Part shown: positions 14,326 through 22,542 of the stretch, piece by piece
How positions within the stretch are numbered: position 1 is the first letter of the stretch
Layout: each line of letters begins with the position of its first letter
Assembly: GCF_001039275.2 (NCBI RefSeq)
Contig: NZ_CP030117.1
Location: 4,877,501 to 4,941,500, forward strand
DNA from: Brevibacillus brevis
GTDB lineage: Bacteria; Bacillota; Bacilli; Brevibacillales; Brevibacillaceae
Direction: 5' to 3'
DNA: 64,000 bases
Program-made: the position numbers and the translations under genes
Notes under the pieces: model-generated
Told to the model about the DNA's origin: nothing
Seen by the model: only the letters and a program-made list of their open reading frames with translations
The model's database searches: none

Positions 14326-16083
14326 TTATTTTTCCAACACTGGCGCCAATGGACAGTCCAATGTATACAGGTTGCGATACCTTGGATTGTCCTGATACAA
14401 CTGCTCATGTGTCCCTCGCATTGAGATGAATCCCTGCTCCATAAAAATGATCTCGTCCATTTGCTCTACTCCGCTCAAGTGGTGAGTCACCCAAATCAAT
14501 GTTTTCCCTTGCAAGACACGGAAGATCGTTGCTATCAGATCGCTTTCAGTCAACGGATCTAATCCCACCGTGGGCTCGTCAAGGAGAACAATTGGCTTGT
14601 TTTGCAGCAAAATCCGGGCAAGGGCTATACGCTGCCTTTCTCCGCCAGAGAAGCGCAGACCGGTCTCCTGCATCCGTGTTTGATAACCGTCCGGTAGGGA
14701 TTCAATCAGTTGATCCAGACCGACTTGAGCTGTCACAGCACGCACTTCTTCATCGGAGGCATCGGGTCGACCCAGCCTGATGTTGTTGGCTACGGTTGTG
14801 TCAAACAAATACGGCTGCTGATTCAACACGGAAAACAAACAAGCAGAAGTCTCCTCTGACTGGACAGGCTGCCCATTTACGGTCACCTGACCTGCTTGTG
14901 GCTGTATGGCACCTCGAATCAAGTTTAGTATCGTCGATTTACCCGCTCCGCTGCGACCGAGCAACGCGACTTTCCCCCCTTGAGGCACCTCAAACGACAC
15001 ATCCTGCACACTCCAACTGCTGGCATGTGGGTAGCGAAAATGAACATGATCGAGCTTCAAACTACCTCCGGCTTGATTAGCCAGCTTTTCCTTCTGCGCT
15101 TCCGCAATGGTTGGACGACTGCCCTCGATCTCCCGAAGCCGCTCCAGAGACTCCTTGTATTCTGGCATTCGCACAACAGCGTCAGAAATACGGGCAAACG
15201 CATCCATCAACGGAAAGGCGACCAGTCCAATCGCAGCAACCAACGTAGCAGGAATCTGATCCTCAGCGGCAAGTCCGCCCGCCCAGATGACCAATAAGAC
15301 AATAGCCCCACCGATTGCACACTGCGACATCCACTGGACGCGCCATTCTCCGCGTCGAATGGCGTTTTCGATTTGGGCAGCTGTCTTTTGCCGTCTTGTA
15401 AACAACTGGAGAAACTGCTGCGTACGACCACTGAGAATCCAGTCACTCATGCCAAAAACAGCATCGGTCAGCTCCCGGTATGCTGCCTGTCTCTCCTGCT
15501 TGAACCGACGACTCTTGGCAATGGATGACCACAAGACTACCGCGGGTGCAACAAACAGCAGAAAACCACAGTACAACGCCATCAGCAGCGCGAACATCCC
15601 GTCCATTCTTCCCAGTGCTACAATACCTGCCCCATAGAGGAGGACCGCCGAGACGGCTGGCAGCACAAAGCGCAGATAAACATTCTGTAGTTGCTCAATG
15701 TCATCCGCTAGTACACCAAGCAAATCTCCCGTACGAAAACGAGTGCCAAGGAGCTGATCTTGCGGCTCGATGGCCTGATACAAACGCACACGCATACGCG
15801 ATAACACACGCAAAGCTGCATCGTGCCCAACCAAACGCTCCAGATACTGAATGACTGCTTTGCTAAAACCAAATGCCCGGACAAGTACGATGGGAACATA
15901 GACCATTAAGACGTTTTCGGGCTGGAGTGCGGAGCGAGAAATCAGATACCCGGACGTATACAGCAAAGCACCCGCGCATGCCACTGCCAAGGTTCCCAGC
16001 AAAGCCGCTGCGGCAAACTGCCAGAAAAACTGGCGAAAGTATGGAAGAAACCACCCCTGATTGCCTTCTCGCGCTTCCTTCAT
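14326..16083 (-). CDS. cydC: ABC transporter subunit CydC
   Basis: A 585-residue half-transporter with an N-terminal six-helix membrane domain and a C-terminal ATPase: Walker A GRSGAGKST (around residue 375), signature FSGGERQR and Walker B VLLDEPT. With CydD it forms the heterodimer that exports thiols such as cysteine or glutathione and is needed for assembly of cytochrome bd. Its ATG overlaps the cydD stop by 4 bases (ATGA type). Last gene of cydABDC and followed by a terminator. Confidence 0.95.
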   Translation of the reverse strand: MKEAREGNQGWFLPYFRQFFWQFAAAALLGTLAVACAGALLYTSGYLISRSALQPENVLMVYVPIVLVRAFGFSKAVIQYLERLVGHDAALRVLSRMRVRLYQAIEPQDQLLGTRFRTGDLLGVLADDIEQLQNVYLRFVLPAVSAVLLYGAGIVALGRMDGMFALLMALYCGFLLFVAPAVVLWSSIAKSRRFKQERQAAYRELTDAVFGMSDWILSGRTQQFLQLFTRRQKTAAQIENAIRRGEWRVQWMSQCAIGGAIVLLVIWAGGLAAEDQIPATLVAAIGLVAFPLMDAFARISDAVVRMPEYKESLERLREIEGSRPTIAEAQKEKLANQAGGSLKLDHVHFRYPHASSWSVQDVSFEVPQGGKVALLGRSGAGKSTILNLIRGAIQPQAGQVTVNGQPVQSEETSACLFSVLNQQPYLFDTTVANNIRLGRPDASDEEVRAVTAQVGLDQLIESLPDGYQTRMQETGLRFSGGERQRIALARILLQNKPIVLLDEPTVGLDPLTESDLIATIFRVLQGKTLIWVTHHLSGVEQMDEIIFMEQGFISMRGTHEQLYQDNPRYRNLYTLDCPLAPVLEK

Positions 16084-17825
16084 CCTTTCTCCCCCTTGGC
16101 ACCAGCTGTCAACAACCGATAAAATACACTTTTTTGTGCAACGAGCTGTTCATAGGTCCCCACTTCTACCAGCCGTCCCTGGTCGATTACCCAAATCCAA
16201 TCCATGTCTCGCATCCAATGCAAGCGATGCGTGGCCAAAAATACGCGCCTGTCCCCCAACACCGACAACATGGTCTGTTTGAGCTCCCATTCCGTTTCAA
16301 TATCTAAGTGAGCAGTCGGTTCGTCGAGCAAAATCACTGGTCGGTTACCAAGCAGTGCACGTCCCAATGCAACTCGCTGTGCCTGTCCGCCGCTTAACGT
16401 GCGTCCCCCTTCGCCAATGATTTCGTCACAGCCATTTGGCAAGCTGTCCACCAGCTCTCCCAGACCAACATCACGAATCACTTGCTCCACCTGTTCCTGC
16501 GTCGCTTCCGGCTCATAGAAGCGAATGTTATCCGCCAACGATTGATTGAACAAATACGGATGCTGTGGAATGTAAGCGATTTGCCGCTGCCACTCCTGCT
16601 TCGCATCCCCCGTAATGGGTTGCCCATCTACTTGTACCACGCCAGCTTCGGGATCAGAAAAGCCGCCTAACACTCCCAGGAGGGTTGATTTTCCAGCCCC
16701 GCTCGCCCCTACAATGCCCACTCTTCTCATGTTGCTGCCCAATTCCGCAGATACCTGACCCAGTACCTGTCTTCCATTCTCACCGACGACACGAATATCG
16801 GACAAGGTAATCGTTCCATCCAATACACCTGTCAGAGACGTCTGGCTATCTGTTGCTTGTGGCTCCGCCTTATGTTCATCCGTGGCGGCACTATCGATAA
16901 TGGTACGAATAGTCCCCAACGCTTCCTTGCCATCCAATGAGGCGTGATAGTCCGATCCCAGCATCCGTACTGGCAAAAAGTATTCCGGTGCAACAATCAG
17001 GATGACCAATGCCGTTTCAAATCCAAAGTTTCCTTCAATCAGCCGCAACCCAAGACCAACCGCCACAAACGCAACTGACAGCATACTGAAGAAGTCAAGT
17101 GCCAATGAAGACAAAAAGGCTACGCGCAACGTGCGCATCGTAGCAGATCGATATTGATCGCTCACTCGCCCGACGGTTTCCCCATGGTCTTTGCTACGTC
17201 CCAAAAACCGGAGCGTCGCAAGCCCGCGAAGCGAATCGGTGAAGTGATGGGATAGCATTCGATACGAACGCCATTGTTTGTCTGCCTGTTTACGCGCCGC
17301 CAGACCAAGTACGATAAAAAATCCAATGAGAACAGGCATCGTTACCGTCAGGATCAGTCCAGAAATCACATCTTGCATGTAGACAAATGCCAGAAGCGGA
17401 AACGTAACAAAAACCATATCCAGCGTACGCGGAACAGACAACTCCAGGTAGGTACGTACACGCTCTACACCTTCCAGGACAAGCGTAACAAGCTTTCCGC
17501 TTCCTTCACTGGCGGCAAAACGTGGACCACGCTCGAACAATCGAGATAGAACTCGCTCTTGCAAAGACTCACTGGAAGCTTCAGCAAAACGGCCAGCGAC
17601 TTTCTTTTGCAGCCAAACGATGGTATGACGAGCGGCTATCATGACCAAAAACAGTGCAAGCGGCTGATACGCCATCTGAACGGCTTGACCTTCAAACAAG
17701 ATCGCGATCGACTTCGCCAAGAGTAGTGCCTGACCGATAATCGCCGCACTTTGCAGGAGGGAAAGACCGGCTAGCAGCAGCATAACCGGTCGGATTCCTT
17801 GTAAGCGGAACAATTCCTTGTCCAT
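16080..17825 (-). CDS. cydD: ABC transporter subunit CydD
   Basis: A 581-residue half-transporter, with membrane helices in residues 15-300 and an ATPase domain with Walker A GASGAGKST (near residue 378), signature LSGGQAQR and Walker B VILLDEPT. It pairs with CydC for cytochrome bd maturation. Its ATG overlaps the cydB stop by one base (TAATG). The naming of the two ABC halves follows gene order in Bacillus cydABCD-type operons; the two are similar enough that swapping cannot be excluded by sequence reading alone. Confidence 0.94.
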   Translation of the reverse strand: MDKELFRLQGIRPVMLLLAGLSLLQSAAIIGQALLLAKSIAILFEGQAVQMAYQPLALFLVMIAARHTIVWLQKKVAGRFAEASSESLQERVLSRLFERGPRFAASEGSGKLVTLVLEGVERVRTYLELSVPRTLDMVFVTFPLLAFVYMQDVISGLILTVTMPVLIGFFIVLGLAARKQADKQWRSYRMLSHHFTDSLRGLATLRFLGRSKDHGETVGRVSDQYRSATMRTLRVAFLSSLALDFFSMLSVAFVAVGLGLRLIEGNFGFETALVILIVAPEYFLPVRMLGSDYHASLDGKEALGTIRTIIDSAATDEHKAEPQATDSQTSLTGVLDGTITLSDIRVVGENGRQVLGQVSAELGSNMRRVGIVGASGAGKSTLLGVLGGFSDPEAGVVQVDGQPITGDAKQEWQRQIAYIPQHPYLFNQSLADNIRFYEPEATQEQVEQVIRDVGLGELVDSLPNGCDEIIGEGGRTLSGGQAQRVALGRALLGNRPVILLDEPTAHLDIETEWELKQTMLSVLGDRRVFLATHRLHWMRDMDWIWVIDQGRLVEVGTYEQLVAQKSVFYRLLTAGAKGEKG

Positions 17826-18838
17826 TAGTACTCCAAATGATCCTTTTCAGTGACTCGTTTGTGGAAAACGAAGTAGCTCCACGCCTGATAGGCAAGCACA
17901 AACGGTAAAAGCACTGCTGCAACAATGGTCATTGCTTTTAACGTGTAAGGACTCGAAGCTGCATTATAGAGGGTCAAATCAAAGGCGCTATCAATCGTGC
18001 TGACCATCACCCGTGGGAACAAGCCGATAAACATCGAGACAAACGTCAAAAGGATCATCGCACCTGTCATCCCGAAAGCCCATCCTTCCCGGCCTTGTCT
18101 CAAGAAGTGACGAGCCAGTACAAAAGCCACAGCACCTAAGAGTACGGCTGCTGTCAACAAAATACCCTGGCGCTCAAAGAGATCGGTTACCATGACTGTC
18201 CACCCTACAAGCACCGCCATGAGAACCGCTTGCATCGGCAACAGCTTTGCTGCCAGTACACGTGATTTTTCACGCAGCTCGCCCACGGTTCGTAGCGAGA
18301 TGAAGTTCAGGCCGTGCAACAAGCATAGTCCTGTAACTGTCACACCTGCCCACAGCGAGTAACCATTCACAATGTCAGAGAAGCCAGCAGTCATTTCCAT
18401 ATTCTGATCAATCGGCACACCCTTCACGAGGCTGGCAAAGACCATTCCGAACAACATTGGCGGTACAAAGCTTCCAATCAGAATCGCTGCGTCCCACGTC
18501 TTTTTCCAAGCCTCGCCTTTCCCTTTGCCTCTAAATTCAAATGCTACGCCGCGTCCAATCAACGCAAGTAGAATCAGCGTAAGCACGAGATAATACCCGC
18601 TAAACATCGTGGAGTACCACTCCGGAAACGCTGCAAACATCGCACCAGCGGCTGTAATCAGCCAGACTTCATTGGCATCCCAGAACGGGCCAATCGTATT
18701 GATCAAAACCCGGGTTTGCAAATCATTTCGTGATAGCAGACGTGTCGCCATTCCGACACCAAAGTCGAAGCCTTCGAGAAAGAAAAATCCGGTAAACAGA
18801 ACGGCAATGAGCAAGAACCACAGTTCATTAAGCTCCAT
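17825..18838 (-). CDS. cydB: Cytochrome bd oxidase subunit II
   Basis: A 337-residue integral membrane protein with about nine helices and the CydB start LNELWFLLIAVLFTGFFFLEGFDFGVG, followed by GPFWDANEVWLITAAGAMFAAFPEWYS. With CydA it forms the quinol oxidase that reduces oxygen to water at low oxygen tension. The ATG at 18838 has AAGGAG 8 nt upstream and lies inside the 3' end of cydA, so the two are coupled. Confidence 0.97.
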   Translation of the reverse strand: MELNELWFLLIAVLFTGFFFLEGFDFGVGMATRLLSRNDLQTRVLINTIGPFWDANEVWLITAAGAMFAAFPEWYSTMFSGYYLVLTLILLALIGRGVAFEFRGKGKGEAWKKTWDAAILIGSFVPPMLFGMVFASLVKGVPIDQNMEMTAGFSDIVNGYSLWAGVTVTGLCLLHGLNFISLRTVGELREKSRVLAAKLLPMQAVLMAVLVGWTVMVTDLFERQGILLTAAVLLGAVAFVLARHFLRQGREGWAFGMTGAMILLTFVSMFIGLFPRVMVSTIDSAFDLTLYNAASSPYTLKAMTIVAAVLLPFVLAYQAWSYFVFHKRVTEKDHLEY

Positions 18839-20243
18839 AACGTTCACTCCTTACACGATCAAATGGGTCCTGAAGCTGTAAATCCTCTACATCCCCATGA
18901 CTATCCATATCCGGTCCTTTTTTGGCCACACGAGCAAACAGATAAGCCAAGAGACACAGCAGGATGAGATAAATCGTCGTGAAGGCGATGAGAGAAAACC
19001 ATACCTCTCCTGTGCTAATGCTTGGCGAAACTGAATCTTCAACACGCAGTAGCCCGAATACCGTCCACGGCTGACGCCCTACCTCCGTCATAATCCACCC
19101 TGCCGAGTTTGCGATGAATGGCAACGAGATACCCGCAACCATCAACTGCATGAACCGCTTGTTTGGCTGTTCCAGCTTTTTGCGTAAAGCGAGATATGCC
19201 CCGTACAAAGCCAGCAAAATCATTGCACTACCGCCCGCTACCATGATGCGGAAGCTCCAGAAGGTCGTCCGAACGGGTGGAATGTAGTTTCCTGGACCGT
19301 AGGTTTTCTCATACTCAGCTTGCAATTCCAACATGCCCGGTACAGAACCTGAAAGTGAATTGTACGTCAGGACGCTAAGCAGATAAGGAATCTTTATTTC
19401 AAAACCGTTTTCTTGTTTTTCTGGATCAATCGTTGCAAAAACTGTCCAAGGTGCTGGATCTGAGCTTGTTTCCCAGAGCCCTTCACTCGCTGCCATTTTC
19501 ATCGGTTGGGTAGCAACCAAATACTGTGCCTGACCATGACCGAATTGAGCAATAGCAAGTGAGGAAATCAATGCTACCACGATCGCAATTTTGAAAGATT
19601 GCACAAAGAATGTAACGTCTTGTTTTTTCAACAGCTTCCAAGCACTGATACCTGCTACCAGGAAGGCACCTGTCGCAAATGCCGCAAATACGGTATGCGG
19701 GAATTCATATAGTAATTGTCCATTGGTAAGGAGAGCGAAGAAATCGACCATCTCTGCACGTCCGTTATTGATAGCGAAGCCGACTGGCTGCTGCATGAAC
19801 GAGTTGGCTGCCAAAATCCAAAGAGCCGAAAGAATCGTTCCGATGGATACGAGCCAAATACATGCGAGATGCACACCTTTGGACAAACGATCCCAACCAA
19901 ACACCCAAAGCCCAATAAAAGTCGATTCGAGGAAAAATGCTAAGAGGGCCTCAATCGCTAGCGGCGTTCCAAATACGTCGCCGACGAATCGTGAGAAATC
20001 AGACCAGTTCATCCCAAATTGGAACTCCTGCATGATCCCTGTCACGATCCCCACAGCAAAATTTATGAGCAAAAAGGTTCCCCAAAACTTGGCCATTTTT
20101 TTGTACAAGTCATTCTTTTTTACCACATACATCGTTTCCATAATGGCTACTAATAATGAAAGCCCGATGGAAATCGGCACAAAAACAAAATGGAAGATAG
20201 TCGTTATCGCAAATTGAAGTCGTCCCAAATCCACTATATCCAT
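18828..20243 (-). CDS. cydA: Cytochrome bd oxidase subunit I
   Basis: A 471-residue membrane protein carrying the three hemes. Landmarks are DLGRLQFAITTIFHFVFVPISIGLSLLVAIMET with His18 as a heme ligand, the GRQPWTVFGLLRVEDSVSP motif around residue 390, and a short Q loop as in other Bacillota enzymes. The ATG at 20243 has AAAGGG 9 nt upstream. First gene of cydABDC; two Rex-box-like sites lie upstream of its promoter, which fits repression that is relieved when NADH is high. Confidence 0.97.
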   Translation of the reverse strand: MDIVDLGRLQFAITTIFHFVFVPISIGLSLLVAIMETMYVVKKNDLYKKMAKFWGTFLLINFAVGIVTGIMQEFQFGMNWSDFSRFVGDVFGTPLAIEALLAFFLESTFIGLWVFGWDRLSKGVHLACIWLVSIGTILSALWILAANSFMQQPVGFAINNGRAEMVDFFALLTNGQLLYEFPHTVFAAFATGAFLVAGISAWKLLKKQDVTFFVQSFKIAIVVALISSLAIAQFGHGQAQYLVATQPMKMAASEGLWETSSDPAPWTVFATIDPEKQENGFEIKIPYLLSVLTYNSLSGSVPGMLELQAEYEKTYGPGNYIPPVRTTFWSFRIMVAGGSAMILLALYGAYLALRKKLEQPNKRFMQLMVAGISLPFIANSAGWIMTEVGRQPWTVFGLLRVEDSVSPSISTGEVWFSLIAFTTIYLILLCLLAYLFARVAKKGPDMDSHGDVEDLQLQDPFDRVRSERYGA

Positions 20244-20288
20244 GTACAAGATCCCTTTCTATTCGCGTTTTGGCCTTTATGTACCGGA

Positions 20289-20294
20289 ATTATA
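20289..20294 (-). promoter_or_regulatory. Extended -10 of the cyd promoter
   Basis: TGGTATAAT on the minus strand matches an extended -10, about 45 bp before the cydA start; the -35 region (near 20312-20317) is weak. Confidence 0.5.
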
Positions 20295-20324
20295 CCAGTG
20301 GGGAAACCAGCATTTATTACGACT

Positions 20325-20342
20325 TTGTGAAAAAAATCACAA
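20325..20342 (-). promoter_or_regulatory. Rex box 1
   Basis: The 18-mer matches the Rex consensus TTGTGAA-N4-TTCACAA at all fixed positions but one. It lies just upstream of the cydA promoter. Rex is the NADH-responsive repressor that controls cyd operons in Bacillus. Confidence 0.75.
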
Positions 20343-20346
20343 ATTT

Positions 20347-20364
20347 ACGTGAAAAAATTCACAA
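20347..20364 (-). promoter_or_regulatory. Rex box 2
   Basis: ACGTGAA-N4-TTCACAA, two mismatches to the Rex consensus, centred 22 bp (two helical turns) from box 1. The tandem arrangement suggests cooperative binding. The remaining part of 20250-20584 holds no gene. Confidence 0.7.
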
Positions 20365-20533
20365 ATGATTCTCTCTCTTGTAACCCCCTTTTTCGCATTC
20401 ATCTTCGTGAGAGAGTTTTTTGTTTTGTTTTACCCTGTATATTTCCGGTCATGTATAATTGTAGCAGGACTTTTGACCCTAGAGGGTGTCCGATTCGTTA
20501 CATGATTTTTAACACTCTGTGACGGCACATAGA

Positions 20534-20561
20534 AAAATGGGCCCTGTTACTAGGCCCATCT
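20534..20561 (-). terminator. Terminator of the sigma/anti-sigma operon
   Basis: On the minus strand ATGGGCC and GGCCCAT pair around a 9-nt loop and are followed by TTTTTC. Confidence 0.8.
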
Positions 20562-20584
20562 TGAAGGAAACGGTTAACAACCGC

Positions 20585-21340
20585 TTATTTTTTGACGGAT
20601 TTCGTTGACAAGGAATCAATGATGTTGCCGATAGTAGCAGCATCAAAGCTCTTCTCTGCCATCTGGTACAGCTCGTACGTGAATCCTTCATGCTCCCAAA
20701 TCACGATCCCGTTGGCGAAATATACCTTTTTCCCGCCAATGGTTTCGATCTTGACACCCTCTGTCGTGTTGATGCCGTTTTCGCCACCGTTTGAAATCAA
20801 CAAGGAAATAAACTCGTTCTCTTTTTTATACTGAATTTCTACCATACCCTTGCCATGAACGACCGTGTTTTTATAGGAATAATGCTCTGACAACCATGTC
20901 GGTGCCGGAAAGTCCATTTCGCTGGCTGCGCGTGCTTCTTCCAATGTCATCTGTGGGGGGGCCTTGTGTTCTACAGGTATCTCGATTCCTTGGGTATTGG
21001 ACTGTGTAGCAGGCAGCTCTTTATCATATTGGGTAATTTCCATGTTCCCGACCTGAAAGCGTGCCAAGATCGTCTGGAGCATTCCTTGGGCAAACGATGT
21101 AGTCGAGAATGCCCCTAAAAGGCAAACAACAGCAACAGCACTAACGGTAGCAGCTTTCCATTTATTCGTTTTCATATTGATCCCGTCCTTTTTGCTATCA
21201 TGTAGTTGTATGTTTCCTGATTCCAATTTGAATTTCAGCCGATTATATATGTTGGCTTTTGGAGTGGCGTCATCTAGTTCCAGATCAGTAAGCAAGTCGG
21301 TGAGTTCACGAAAATCGTCTAGATCATGCTTACTCTTCAT
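20585..21340 (-). CDS. Anti-sigma-like protein with DUF4367 domain
   Basis: A 251-residue single-pass membrane protein. Residues 1-55 are cytoplasmic and acidic, then WKAATVSAVAVVCLLGAFSTTSFA (about 62-85) spans the membrane and the C-terminal 150 residues resemble the DUF4367 extracytoplasmic domain (ending FTYELYQMAEKSFDAATIGNIIDSL). Gene order right after an ECF sigma gene, overlapping by 11 bases, and topology point to an anti-sigma factor holding that sigma at the membrane. The classic zinc anti-sigma motif is absent. AAGGAGG precedes the ATG. Confidence 0.78.
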   Translation of the reverse strand: MKSKHDLDDFRELTDLLTDLELDDATPKANIYNRLKFKLESGNIQLHDSKKDGINMKTNKWKAATVSAVAVVCLLGAFSTTSFAQGMLQTILARFQVGNMEITQYDKELPATQSNTQGIEIPVEHKAPPQMTLEEARAASEMDFPAPTWLSEHYSYKNTVVHGKGMVEIQYKKENEFISLLISNGGENGINTTEGVKIETIGGKKVYFANGIVIWEHEGFTYELYQMAEKSFDAATIGNIIDSLSTKSVKK

Positions 21341-21914
21341 AACGGAAGCCTCCTTTTTGCAATTCCATTTGCAGCTTTTTCAAGCATCTGTAGAGCACGA
21401 CGCCAATATTTGAACCACTGACACCCAGAAGTTCTGCAATTTCTGCGTTTTTAAGACCAGCCGCATATTTCATGGCGATGATATTGCGCTCCTTGTCACT
21501 CAGCTTCGCCAGTGCTCGAAATAAGGCTTGATGATTATCGTCGCGGATCACGATGTCCTCCGGTGACGACTTCGGCAAGACCAGATTCAGAATCGAATCC
21601 AATGAAAAGCTGATTCTTTTCTTCTGTGAGCGGAAGTAATCTGTCACTGCGTTTCTGGCGATCGCAAACAACCAGACCTCAAAGTTTGATTTATCCGGCG
21701 AAAAGCTGCTGTATTTTGCTATCACCATTTCAAACACATGACTGCATATTTCTTCTGCTGCATAGTGATTGTTGATCCGATAGCAGATATATTTGTAGAC
21801 GCGCTTATAATAAGCACCATAAATTTGGGCAAAAGTTTCGGTCGACATGCTTTCCGCTTGCCTTTCATGTTCTTCGTTTTGGCAGATGCCTGTGTTCACT
21901 TGGGCAATCTCCAA
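21330..21914 (-). CDS. ECF-family RNA polymerase sigma factor
   Basis: A 194-residue group IV sigma factor. Region 2 is FAQIYGAYYKRVYKYICYRI through FEVWLFAIARNAVTDYFRSQKK (residues 28-100), and region 4 is LSDKERNIIAMKYAAGLKNAEIAELLGVSGSNIGVVLYRCLKKL (about 138-182). The TTG start at 21914 follows GGAGGGG with proper spacing; an internal ATG at 21848 is an alternative that removes 22 residues. It overlaps the anti-sigma gene. The stimulus is unknown. Confidence 0.92.
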   Translation of the reverse strand: MEIAQVNTGICQNEEHERQAESMSTETFAQIYGAYYKRVYKYICYRINNHYAAEEICSHVFEMVIAKYSSFSPDKSNFEVWLFAIARNAVTDYFRSQKKRISFSLDSILNLVLPKSSPEDIVIRDDNHQALFRALAKLSDKERNIIAMKYAAGLKNAEIAELLGVSGSNIGVVLYRCLKKLQMELQKGGFRYEE

Positions 21915-21941
21915 CTACTTCCCCTCCCTTCTGGATGGAAT

Positions 21942-21963
21942 AAACAAATTGCGCAATTTGTTT
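21942..21963. promoter_or_regulatory. Perfect 22-bp palindrome between the sigma gene and a divergent gene
   Basis: Half-site AAACAAATTGC is followed directly by its complement, with no spacer. It lies 28 bp upstream of the sigma-factor start and about 80 bp upstream of the plus-strand gene at 22043. It could be an operator or a 5'-UTR hairpin. Confidence 0.55.
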
Positions 21964-22042
21964 GGTTGTGAGCCTCACGATAGTTAATACGGCAAAAGTA
22001 GAAATGTATTAACAACGTTTTTCAAAGATCGGAGGAATTAAC

Positions 22043-22438
22043 ATGTGGATACCCTATCAAGAAATAAGGAGGCACCCCGCTGATTTTCGGGTGAAGTATC
22101 GATTTTACTCTGAAAATGAAGGCGGAAGAAAGGTGACGCCGTTTCAAGGATATCGAAGTGATTTTTCTTACCATGGAGATGACACGAGCATAACAGGCAT
22201 CTTTGCCATCCATCCTGAATTTGAGGATGATCACGGAGAAATCATTTTAGATAACACAAGCCCAGTTCCTACAGAAGGAACAGCTCGCATGTGGATTCTT
22301 TTCCCCCAAATGCGAAAAGAGGTTCACACAAAAAGAATGGAGCTGGGTGTGCTCGGATATTTTATGGAAGGTGCAAGAAAAGTAGCGGTAGTCGAAGTGA
22401 TAGAAATAGTTGGGTTACATTCAAATCCAACCTCGTAA
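22043..22438 (+). CDS. EF-Tu C-terminal-like beta-barrel protein
   Basis: A 131-residue protein whose sequence runs KYRFYSENEGGRKVTPFQGYRSDFSYHGD, then GIFAIHPEFEDDHGEIILDN and a closing GARKVAVVEVIEIVG. This follows the layout of EF-Tu domain 3 (EGGR-TPF-YR-QF and the final G-VV-I strand). It has no GTPase domain. Stand-alone proteins of this kind are known in Bacillota without an established role. GGAGG precedes the ATG. It is divergent from the ECF sigma gene. Confidence 0.65.
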   Translation: MWIPYQEIRRHPADFRVKYRFYSENEGGRKVTPFQGYRSDFSYHGDDTSITGIFAIHPEFEDDHGEIILDNTSPVPTEGTARMWILFPQMRKEVHTKRMELGVLGYFMEGARKVAVVEVIEIVGLHSNPTS

Positions 22439-22499
22439 AAAATACGTCTTCTCTTGGAGGGAATCACATGTCTGGCGAAAGTAGTGTTGAATCAATAAT

Positions 22500-22537
22500 A
22501 AAAGCAGACCATCCACATCGGACAGTCTGCTTTTTGC
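22500..22537. terminator. Bidirectional terminator
   Basis: AAAAGCAGAC pairs with GTCTGCTTTT around a 15-nt loop. It serves the EF-Tu-like gene (+) and may serve the pentapeptide gene (-). Confidence 0.75.
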
Positions 22538-22542
22538 AAGCT

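Noticed and set aside
19591-20217. 208-codon frame antisense to cydA
   Set aside because: No start signal; the cydA protein on the minus strand is fully supported.
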